The translations under genes and the position numbers were made by a program. From assembly GCF_010667575.1 (NCBI RefSeq), contig NZ_JAABNT010000008.1, positions 124,001 through 188,000 on the forward strand: DNA of 64,000 nucleotides. The letters run 5' to 3'. Positions within the stretch are counted from its first letter, which is position 1. Each line of letters begins with the position of its first letter. Shown here piece after piece: positions 7,992-16,147 of this stretch. This DNA is from Sulfitobacter sediminilitoris. GTDB taxonomy: Bacteria > Pseudomonadota > Alphaproteobacteria > Rhodobacterales > Rhodobacteraceae. The notes beneath the pieces were generated by a model, which had not been told where the DNA came from, did not search any database, and was given only the letters and a program-made list of their open reading frames with translations.

Positions 7992-10900
7992 TTAGATCTG
8001 GCGGTTGAAGTCGGCCTCGTTCACGGGGAAATTCGGATCGCTTGCGAAACCCGATGTGGTAATGTTGCCAACCATCGTACCAGCCATGTTGCGCATATTT
8101 ACCGATGCCATCATGCCATTTACGGTTTTGATCTGGTTCCCCATCACCACGCCCGCGCGGCCCTCCAGGATGACCGACGCATTGCTGTCGGATTCACGTC
8201 CCGGACCCAGATGCCAGCAATAGTTGTGATTGAAGAAGACCCTTTCGAAACGCGCGTTAAAGGTCTCGGTGATTGGCCATTCCCGCATTTCGACCAAGGC
8301 CGAGAAACCCTTGCCCACGAACTTGTTGTTGGTGATCTGGCAGGGAAAGCCAAGGGTCAAGGAGCCAGGTCCGGTATTGACGCTGAATTCCAGCAAGCCC
8401 TGGATCAGCAAGGCCCGGTCTTCGCGCCCGTCCGGCAAAAGCGCACCGTTGGAATAGGTCACCAGGTTGCTCTCAATCCGCGCCTCCATCACGAAAGCGC
8501 CCAGAATGCCTCTGATCGCATTGGCATTTGTGGTGCCGTCGGTGGGCACGCCGGTATTCATGACCTCGTTTGCTTCCACGTGCCATTCGCCAAGGACAAA
8601 GAGCGCCCCTATCGCGAAGGGCAGCGGGCCGAGCCAGCCAACATTCGACAGATGGTTCTCGGTGACGCTTGTGCGCGCCACGGTAAGCAGCGCGAGTACG
8701 CCAAAAGCCACGGCATTGGTCACGGTGTTTTTGGACACAGATGGTGCAAGCTCTAACCCAAGTGCTACGCCAAAACCGGTATCGGCAATGGTATTGCCGC
8801 TCAGCCGGAGATACCGTCCGTTGGTGGCAATCACGCCGCTCCCCGCCCCTCTGATCGCGTTGTCACAGACCCGTGTCGCCACGGCCTGGTTGAGGAAAAT
8901 GCCGGGTGTGAGATCAAGCGTCGGAAAGGGGTCGATCTCATTTCCGTCAACCAGCGTGTCTCGCGCGTCCCCAACAAAGATGCCCGTCGTCATGCCGCGC
9001 AGCGTGTTGCCGGTGACCACAACATGCTCCGTCAGATGGTCTTGATCGGGGCCGTTCCCGATAAATATTCCTAGGTTGCGAGCATCGTCATCGGCGACAA
9101 AGTTGGCCTCGATGGTATTGTGCGTCACTTTTGCCGCTATGCCGCTGGCGCGAATACCTGCTGTCGCGCTTCCTGCAAAGGACACACGGTTGCCATCGAT
9201 CAGCGTATCTCCGGCACCGCTATCGATCCCGTAGAACGCTACCGGATCACCGGGCGCGGCACCCGCCTGCATCAGGTCAATCTCGTTATGACTGATCTGC
9301 GACCCCTCGCCCAGCGACCCCCGTAGGACCCCGGATGGGTCGTCATTGACGCTGATCCCGGTCACTGCACCGGTGATGCGGTTGCCTGTCACCCGGACAG
9401 GGCCGGTCAAACCGACCGCTGTCACACCCAATTGCCCGACAAAACTTTGCGCGCCAAGGGTCATTGAATTGTCTTCAATGCGGATATGATTGCAGCGCTC
9501 CAAAGCCATGATACCGAAAACAAGGGCTTCGAAACGGCCTTGGCTGATTGTGACATCAGAGGCATCTGCAAGCAGTATCCCGGCGGACGACGTGCCGCGC
9601 GCCGCAAAGAAACCGCACCCCACGATGGAGATATCGGCAGAGCTGATGATCTCGACTATGCCGAATGCGTTGGCCTGTGCCGCAGGGTGTTCAAACCGAA
9701 TGGTGGATATCTGGATGCCCGTCGTTCCGGTAACTTCAAGCACCGGCCCATCGTCTGAACGTCGCACTGTAACACCGGCGGATTCGCCGTGCAGCACGAT
9801 ATTGGGCGTTGTGATCTGAAGCGCGCTCGACACGGTGTGCAGGCCCGCCTTGAGGCAAATGCAGCCGCCCACATCATCAGGCAGGCTGTTGATTGCGGCC
9901 TGGATGTCTTCGCCCGGATGCACGATGACGGTGCAACAACACTCGCCTCCGAAATCAATCGGGTCCCGGCAATCAGATGCCGCAGGGGCGACCCAATCAC
10001 CGCCCGATGCCTCCACCAGCGCCAAGCGGCAATAGTGGTGCTGATAATCCTCTGGAGGCGCTGCGTTAAGTTCTTCAACCGAATTGTCGGCATAGCGTGC
10101 GATAAAGGTCCAGCGGTCACCGATGCGGATCGGCCCGGTGGCAGTGGCAAGTGACAAGGCAACCTCAACCCCGTCTTCAAGCGCGATCCATGTGCCGTCC
10201 GTAGGCATCGGGATCAGCCCCGACGATCCCGCCACATCAAGATCGGTGATCGGGTTGGCATCATGATCCACAATCTGACCTGACTGGTCCCAACGGCGGA
10301 TGACCGGGCTGTATTGCTGGTCCAGATCAGGCCCTGCCCCGTCAAGCAATACAGCCGCTGCTGGCAGCGGGTTTTCAAGCGTAATTGTGTCTGTGGGGTC
10401 ATCGACGCTCAATACCAATCCCATTGTGCCGGGCTCACCGGCCAGCATACGGGCCTCATCGGTGACTTCGACCCAGTCGCCGGGGTTGAAGCGCAGGAAA
10501 TCGTCTTTCGCGACCTCCTCAACCTCAAGAACATTGCCTTGCGGCTGTGACAGGATCGTCGTCGCCACCGTCCCGTGGGTGCGGGAGAACTTGACCAAAG
10601 GAGCGCCATTTTCGTCAAACCCATGCACGACGACAAGGTAGGTCCGGTTGTCGATGCCACGGTAGTCGGCGTCTGGTGGCAACAGGCATGGGTCGGTCTC
10701 GGCCTGCGCCGGATCGGCGCGCGAACTCAGTCTTGCTGCTGATGGCGCAATTTGCGCCGCCCAGTTGGGGATATTAGCGTCCGGTGTTTCACAGGTTGTC
10801 CCCGCAGGGACAGGTCCGAAAGACTTGACCTGCCAGACGGTCTGACGGCGGGCAAAGGTGTCGACCGTGATCGCGGGATCGAGGATGGTGTCATCCTCAA

Positions 10901-11333
10901 GGTAGGTGACATCGCGCTGCCAGACATCCAGATAGACCAGATGCAACCCGTCGGCGGGTACAAAGGGGTCAGCACCGGGCAGAAATGGCTGGTCATCAAA
11001 ATCTACCGGATCAGGGCCGCGCATCTCTGACAGGACATCGTTAAAGACTTCGGCCCCGGTGCCAAAGTTCTCTGCCAGATGGCCATCGACATAGTACCGC
11101 CCCGGCCCGACCTCGATATCGCCGCCAGATACTGTGATTTCAAAGGAGGTTGGCAAGGCAGCAGGATACCCGCAGCGTCCGATCAGATCGACGGTCTCGG
11201 CCCGCAAGCGACGATCCCGGATGCGCCTGTCCTCGTTGATTGGTGCATCGGTGGCTACACGCCCCTGCATGGTCGTCGTCCAGGCGGTGTTCCTGCGATG
11301 GTCAAATGTCTTTCTGCTGATATCCGTCGTCAT
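7992..11333 (-). CDS. Large right-handed beta-helix protein of the eCIS (baseplate periphery or fibre candidate)
   Basis: This 1113-residue protein has an N-terminal region (about 1-440) resembling the DUF6519 domain of phage-tail-like clusters, starting SRKTFDHRRN and containing GRYYVDGHLAENFG. A cysteine cluster ECCC (about 464-467) precedes VHPGEDIQAAI, the typical entry into a pectate-lyase-like solenoid. Residues about 470-1050 carry repeated short turns such as VTGNTLRG, LVDGNEIDP and RLSGNTIADTG, the hallmark of parallel beta-helix (PbH1) repeats. Such folds in phage tails bind surface glycans. No classical tail-fibre gene exists in the locus, so this is the best receptor-binding candidate. 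A GGGAGA ribosome site precedes the ATG. Confidence 0.8.
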   Translation of the reverse strand: MTTDISRKTFDHRRNTAWTTTMQGRVATDAPINEDRRIRDRRLRAETVDLIGRCGYPAALPTSFEITVSGGDIEVGPGRYYVDGHLAENFGTGAEVFNDVLSEMRGPDPVDFDDQPFLPGADPFVPADGLHLVYLDVWQRDVTYLEDDTILDPAITVDTFARRQTVWQVKSFGPVPAGTTCETPDANIPNWAAQIAPSAARLSSRADPAQAETDPCLLPPDADYRGIDNRTYLVVVHGFDENGAPLVKFSRTHGTVATTILSQPQGNVLEVEEVAKDDFLRFNPGDWVEVTDEARMLAGEPGTMGLVLSVDDPTDTITLENPLPAAAVLLDGAGPDLDQQYSPVIRRWDQSGQIVDHDANPITDLDVAGSSGLIPMPTDGTWIALEDGVEVALSLATATGPIRIGDRWTFIARYADNSVEELNAAPPEDYQHHYCRLALVEASGGDWVAPAASDCRDPIDFGGECCCTVIVHPGEDIQAAINSLPDDVGGCICLKAGLHTVSSALQITTPNIVLHGESAGVTVRRSDDGPVLEVTGTTGIQISTIRFEHPAAQANAFGIVEIISSADISIVGCGFFAARGTSSAGILLADASDVTISQGRFEALVFGIMALERCNHIRIEDNSMTLGAQSFVGQLGVTAVGLTGPVRVTGNRITGAVTGISVNDDPSGVLRGSLGEGSQISHNEIDLMQAGAAPGDPVAFYGIDSGAGDTLIDGNRVSFAGSATAGIRASGIAAKVTHNTIEANFVADDDARNLGIFIGNGPDQDHLTEHVVVTGNTLRGMTTGIFVGDARDTLVDGNEIDPFPTLDLTPGIFLNQAVATRVCDNAIRGAGSGVIATNGRYLRLSGNTIADTGFGVALGLELAPSVSKNTVTNAVAFGVLALLTVARTSVTENHLSNVGWLGPLPFAIGALFVLGEWHVEANEVMNTGVPTDGTTNANAIRGILGAFVMEARIESNLVTYSNGALLPDGREDRALLIQGLLEFSVNTGPGSLTLGFPCQITNNKFVGKGFSALVEMREWPITETFNARFERVFFNHNYCWHLGPGRESDSNASVILEGRAGVVMGNQIKTVNGMMASVNMRNMAGTMVGNITTSGFASDPNFPVNEADFNRQI

Positions 11334-11366
11334 ATCATAGTCTCCCTTGCAGGGCGCGATCTGGTC

Positions 11367-13451
11367 TCAGGTTTCGTAGAAGAATCCTGCTTCCAGTCCG
11401 CTTGGTAAAAATTCATCCAGCCGTGTCAGCAGGTTGCTTTCGCGCTGAGGCTGATACACCTGATGCCAGACGCCCATCTCGCTTTCGTCATCCGCGCCTG
11501 CCTTGATCCGGACAGGCGTGGAGTTGCGCAGCTGCAGATAGGCAGAGCGGCCATAGCGCCGCTCATTGAACCCCGGCCGCATGCGGCCCTCTACCCGCCG
11601 GGTGATGGCGGTCTCTTGTGCGGGTGAAAGCACCGGTGTGATCTCTTTTGCCGCTGCCATGGCTTCGGCCAGCGCCAGACTGGGCTGGCAGCGGTAGCGG
11701 CGTGGCACTTTTGAGCCGGGCGGAATGTAGGAAAACCGCGCGCAGCCCGTTTGCGTATCCTGCGCCTGAATGGGAATGGTCCAGCTGTCGCCGGTGGCCA
11801 ATTCCGCCATCAGGATCGCGTTTGAGATCAGCGTGAAGACCCGCGCGTTGATCTTGCCGATCACCGTGCTTTCGCCCAGTGTCACACGCCCGCCGGGACT
11901 TTCCCCATCAAGTGCAGCCAGTGCTACATTGACAGTTTCCGTGGCATCAACCGCGCTGTCGCGGATCTCGATCACTGTGCTGGGATGACAGCGGATGCCC
12001 CCCAGAACGCAGCTGTCGATTTCTACAATCACGTTCGGGGCTTCGATGACCAGCGAGGGCGCAGTAGGTTGAAGTGGCGTCCCGTCAGGCTCAGCTGAAA
12101 TCCCCGGTAGCAGTGTCAGGTGCCGCAGGGTAAGGCGTCGCAAGGCGTTGGTGCCCGTGTCAGGTACCACGATGGCACCCCCGCCAATCAGTAGTCCATC
12201 AAGACTGACCTCGCTTTCAGCAGCACCCGTGATCTCCATGTCAGCTGTCAGATCAAGCGTCGGGCGTTGCCCGTTGGCAGCGCGGAACTCTAACCGTTGG
12301 TCCGCGTCTACGTCGATGGAAAAGCTGCCCGGATAGGTCTCGCTATCAGTGATCTCCACGGCGCCGCCCGTCTGCACGCCGTCCAGCGCGGTTTGCAGGT
12401 TGTCTCCTGTTGCCACTGTCGTGACGGGCACGAGCGCCGTGGCGAAACCTGTTGCCCGCTCATAGGCACCACTGCCGATATCTGACGGGAACGCGGTATA
12501 TGCTTCGATCTCAACACTTTCAGGCGGATCAGATGACGCAGGTGTGGCGATGCGGCCCAAGACCGGGTCGAATGCCACCGTGGTGTCCGGCGCGTGGGCC
12601 CAGCCTGCGCCGAAATCGGACAGATTACAGATACGTAGACCGCCGGGCAGCACCTCCAAACCGTTCACCCAGATGCGGAATGCGCGCGGGTAGTAGTCAG
12701 AGAGGTTCGCGTCAAGAAACCGCCGCCGCAGCGGAATGGGCAGGTTCACCGGGCCGGCAAGCGCATCTGCGCCGCTTTCGGTCACAGGCGTGTTGAACAC
12801 CTGCGTATCCAGTCCTAACGTATGCAACGCAAAGCGACGCGGCCCAACCTGAAACGCCTGATGGCGAGGCCATTGATCGGTCCGCAGGCGCCACAGGAAC
12901 AGGCCGACATTGTGAATATTGTGCTGTCCTTCGCGCAACGCGATCCGACCCACATCCACGGTGTAATGGGCGCTGTCGAATGCACTGCCCAGATCTTCCA
13001 GCCGGGCGGCATTGCGCATGTCGATCCCGCCGTGCACCTGCGGGCGCAGGTGGTTAATGAACTGCGGATGGGCAAGGTTCTGGAAATACTCGACCACTTT
13101 TGCAGGCCAGCCGGTCGCCCCGCGCGCCACTTCCTCAACCGTGGCCGCCGTCCCTTTTGAGCGCACCAGTTCAATCCACCGCCCCACCAAGGCACGCTGG
13201 CTGACTCGACCCACATCATGCACCGGACGGTAACCAATCAGCGCCCCGATATAGGGGACAAGCCATTCGTCGCAGGTCTCAATGAACTGGTTGTCATAAA
13301 GCCTCGCAGCCTCATCCAGCAGGGTGTCGCCCGTCTCGCCCAGCACCATCAGAAAGTCGCGCAACGGGTACCCTTCGCTGGCATCGCGGCTGCGGTAGAC
13401 TTCGGGCAAGCTGTCATAGAGCCATGCGCCGACAGGTGTTTGCTCGGTCAT
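11367..13451 (-). CDS. Phage tail protein I-like baseplate protein (Afp12 position) with beta-helix insertion
   Basis: A 694-residue protein. The N-terminal 170 residues, with LPEVYRSRD, IGALIGYRP, LRPQVHGGIDMRNA and the segment WIELVRSKGTAATVEEVARG, resemble phage P2 gpI/tail protein I baseplate proteins. Afp12/Pvc12 occupies the same place in known eCIS. Residues about 330-560 look like a second beta-helix: VATGDNLQTALDGV followed by repeated hydrophobic turns such as VSLDGLLIGG and LRRLTLRHL. The C-terminus is Arg/Tyr-rich (ERRYGRSAYLQLRN). Its start overlaps the upstream gpJ-like gene by four bases (ATGA). Confidence 0.8.
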   Translation of the reverse strand: MTEQTPVGAWLYDSLPEVYRSRDASEGYPLRDFLMVLGETGDTLLDEAARLYDNQFIETCDEWLVPYIGALIGYRPVHDVGRVSQRALVGRWIELVRSKGTAATVEEVARGATGWPAKVVEYFQNLAHPQFINHLRPQVHGGIDMRNAARLEDLGSAFDSAHYTVDVGRIALREGQHNIHNVGLFLWRLRTDQWPRHQAFQVGPRRFALHTLGLDTQVFNTPVTESGADALAGPVNLPIPLRRRFLDANLSDYYPRAFRIWVNGLEVLPGGLRICNLSDFGAGWAHAPDTTVAFDPVLGRIATPASSDPPESVEIEAYTAFPSDIGSGAYERATGFATALVPVTTVATGDNLQTALDGVQTGGAVEITDSETYPGSFSIDVDADQRLEFRAANGQRPTLDLTADMEITGAAESEVSLDGLLIGGGAIVVPDTGTNALRRLTLRHLTLLPGISAEPDGTPLQPTAPSLVIEAPNVIVEIDSCVLGGIRCHPSTVIEIRDSAVDATETVNVALAALDGESPGGRVTLGESTVIGKINARVFTLISNAILMAELATGDSWTIPIQAQDTQTGCARFSYIPPGSKVPRRYRCQPSLALAEAMAAAKEITPVLSPAQETAITRRVEGRMRPGFNERRYGRSAYLQLRNSTPVRIKAGADDESEMGVWHQVYQPQRESNLLTRLDEFLPSGLEAGFFYET

Positions 13452-16147
13452 GTCATCTTCTCCAAATAGTCGAGCGGTTCAGGATTCAGCATCAGAAGCT
13501 CTGCTCCCTGCGTAGGGCTGGCACGGTCGGCCTTGAGCGCCTCGTTCCGCTCAGCCGTTCCGCCGCAATAGAGATAGTCGAGTACAACGGCCTCAACCCC
13601 TTCGACATTCTGCATTGTCGTGATGACTTCAGAGGCAAAGACCGGCGCGGCAAAGCTACGCGCCTCAAAGGCGTATTCCTCGCGCAAGGCGGCTTCGACG
13701 TCTTCCAGAACATCTTCCTCGACGTAACCCTCAAGCGCCTTAATTTTTGCCGCCATACGGAAATACCGGGGGCGGAAGCTGCGCAGCCGGAACCGTGTGT
13801 AAGGAATCCCGTTCCCCGTCAGTGAGGCCAGCAAATCCTTATAGAGTTTCGAGGTATCCGGAACCTCACCGCCCTTTTCGTCAGCGACGGTCACGACAAC
13901 CCCGGATTTGGCCGCGCCGGGAAACTTCACCCATTCTGCGCGAGATTTGGCGACCCCGGCGTATGCGCGCGCATAGTCTGCAAAATCGCTCAAGGATACG
14001 ACGCGGTCGATGGTCCGGCAGGACAGGGGTACGTTTTCGCGAAGGTTGTCCAGCGTCTCCGGGTCTGCGCCGCCTTCACTGGCCAGCGGGTTTGACACTT
14101 CTTCCAGCCCCAGCGGGCGCGACATCAGGATGTTCAGCTGCCCGGCCTTGACCCGGCCTGCCAAACCCAGGCCCGAGCGATACGTCACGGTGATATTGTC
14201 GGTGCCGGACTGCGGCATGGCCCCCATGATGCCATTGCCAAACCCGTAGGTGGCCGTGCCTTCGGGATCGAGCGTGAGGGTATAGACCCGGTCGTTTGGC
14301 TTGGCATCAAGGAGATCGCGCACTGGTTTCCAGAGCACGCCGCTGACGCGCAATTCGGCTTCAGCCCGCGCACCACCGGACACGGTCGCTGTCACATGGG
14401 TCAGGGGTTTTTGTTTCGCTACCACCTGAACGAAAGGCTGCCTGGGATCACCACTGCCAAGGATTTCCTCTGTCGTCTCGCCGTGATTGGCTGCGGCCAC
14501 GTTCCCATTGATCCGAAGCGCCCGCCGGTCGAGGTCGTCTACCAGCCCGGCTGCTAGTGTGATCCGCGTGGAACCCCCGGCAAAAAGCTGGTGTTCAACT
14601 TCCGCAATCTCCACCAGCCGGGTCACCGGCGCGTCCAGTTCATCGGCATAGATGCCGGTCAGAAACAGGCTTTGCTCGCTTTGCAGTCCGGGTGCCCAGG
14701 TGTTCAGCGTGATCTGAGTGGTCCCAATCTCAAGCGCATCTTCGCGCGGGGCGCGCGGCAGGTCGATCCATTCGGCATTGGCGTAGACGGTCGTACCGCG
14801 CGTGGTGAAACTGGGAAAGCCGGTGTCGGTGTCCAACTCCAACCGTGTCGATTTTCCCGTGATCGCGAATTCGGACAGGGACAACTCTGAGACTGCGTCG
14901 ATTTCGTAAACGCCCCAGACCGCGCCATCTTGCAAAAGCGCATAACTGTCTGCAGCGATATCCTTGATGACACGGTCCAGGTGAACGGCGTTGGCGCTGT
15001 CTTCCAGCACCATGAGGTCCCCATCGGCCCATTCGGCTGCACTCACACCTTTGTAGGGTGCGGGCGTGGTGCCGGTGATAATGATATTGTCATCCGCGTC
15101 AGTACCGTATGTCGGGACGTCACCGGTCATGGTGGGGGGCAGCGTTGTGATGGAGGGCGCGGTGTTTCCAAAAACGCCTGCACTGTCCCGAAAAACCAGA
15201 ATGCGTTTGGGCGTTTCCGGTGCGCCCATGATTGGATCAAAAAGCTCTTGCTCCTCCAACTCTGCGTCGTCCAGAAGTTCCGTCAGTTCCCCCGCCGTGA
15301 CGGTTGTACCCAGGAACGGCACAATCTCGGGTGGAAAGACCGGGCTGGCAGGCGCGGCAGGCGCAGTTGCGGATTGGTTTTCCGGGGTGCCGCCCTGAAC
15401 GTCTATGGTCAGCAGCGTAAGATCGCGGCTATCAGGGTCTTCGGCCGCATTCGCAGGCTTCAGTTCTACCTTTCGGACAATTGCAAAAACCGCGGCGGTA
15501 TCATCCGCGAAATAGAATATTGCGTCACCAGCGACCAAGCCAGTTGCCGTGCCCTCCAGATACAGACGGGTTGTCGTTGTAGAGAGCGTTTGCACCCAAC
15601 TGAGCCTTGGCCGCATCGCATTCCATGCGGGCCGCGCTTCGACAGACTCCGACGTCTCGAAAGTGACAGGCTTTTCGTTCGGCCCCGGCGTGCTTTGCAC
15701 CTTGATGCCGGACGGCAAGATCGCGGAGCGCGGTGCACCAACAGCCGTCGACATCTTGAATGCCAACGCGGTCTCGGCGGAGACGCCCGGATGGGGGCGA
15801 TAGCTGACAAGGCCCGCCAATTGATGCAGGGACCAGAGTTCGCCCGCCGTGGGCAATAGGGTCTCGGACAGCAGGCGATCATAGTAGAAGCCAAGAATTT
15901 CGCCCACCACCGACCAAGCGTCGATCAGGGCAATTGAAAAATCTACCGATGGATCGCGGGAGCGTAAATCGGACAGGCTGCCGTATTCGGCAGAGGTCAG
16001 GCGCGCAGTCATTGTGTCCTTGAACGCCCAATAGTCACCCGCACGCGCCGTAATGACAGGTAGGCCCGGTCTCTGGTAACCCGCCTGCGGTGTCTTGATC
16101 GAAATGCCGCTACAACAACCGCATAGATCAGAGAACTGGATTGCCAT
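13448..16147 (-). CDS. Putative baseplate assembly protein, gpJ/gp6-like (Afp11-type), second copy
   Basis: An 899-residue protein of the family usually annotated putative baseplate assembly protein (phage gpJ / T4 gp6-like wedge). The N-terminus has a CGCC cysteine cluster (C9, C11, C12). The region about 55-110, with DFSIALIDAWSVVGEI and YRPHPGVSAETALAF, is typical of the family. The C-terminal third (SLSDFADYARAYAGVAKSRA, then RPRYFRMAAKIKALEG) matches the gpJ core that contacts the gp25-like protein. Start chosen at 16147, coupled as TGATG to the upstream copy; a GTG at 16150 is less likely. It is presumably part of the wedge ring around the spike. Confidence 0.85.
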   Translation of the reverse strand: MAIQFSDLCGCCSGISIKTPQAGYQRPGLPVITARAGDYWAFKDTMTARLTSAEYGSLSDLRSRDPSVDFSIALIDAWSVVGEILGFYYDRLLSETLLPTAGELWSLHQLAGLVSYRPHPGVSAETALAFKMSTAVGAPRSAILPSGIKVQSTPGPNEKPVTFETSESVEARPAWNAMRPRLSWVQTLSTTTTRLYLEGTATGLVAGDAIFYFADDTAAVFAIVRKVELKPANAAEDPDSRDLTLLTIDVQGGTPENQSATAPAAPASPVFPPEIVPFLGTTVTAGELTELLDDAELEEQELFDPIMGAPETPKRILVFRDSAGVFGNTAPSITTLPPTMTGDVPTYGTDADDNIIITGTTPAPYKGVSAAEWADGDLMVLEDSANAVHLDRVIKDIAADSYALLQDGAVWGVYEIDAVSELSLSEFAITGKSTRLELDTDTGFPSFTTRGTTVYANAEWIDLPRAPREDALEIGTTQITLNTWAPGLQSEQSLFLTGIYADELDAPVTRLVEIAEVEHQLFAGGSTRITLAAGLVDDLDRRALRINGNVAAANHGETTEEILGSGDPRQPFVQVVAKQKPLTHVTATVSGGARAEAELRVSGVLWKPVRDLLDAKPNDRVYTLTLDPEGTATYGFGNGIMGAMPQSGTDNITVTYRSGLGLAGRVKAGQLNILMSRPLGLEEVSNPLASEGGADPETLDNLRENVPLSCRTIDRVVSLSDFADYARAYAGVAKSRAEWVKFPGAAKSGVVVTVADEKGGEVPDTSKLYKDLLASLTGNGIPYTRFRLRSFRPRYFRMAAKIKALEGYVEEDVLEDVEAALREEYAFEARSFAAPVFASEVITTMQNVEGVEAVVLDYLYCGGTAERNEALKADRASPTQGAELLMLNPEPLDYLEKMT

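Noticed and set aside
7890..8756. 288-codon plus-strand frame
   Set aside because: Antisense to the coiled-coil and beta-helix genes; His/Gly/Arg-rich shadow.
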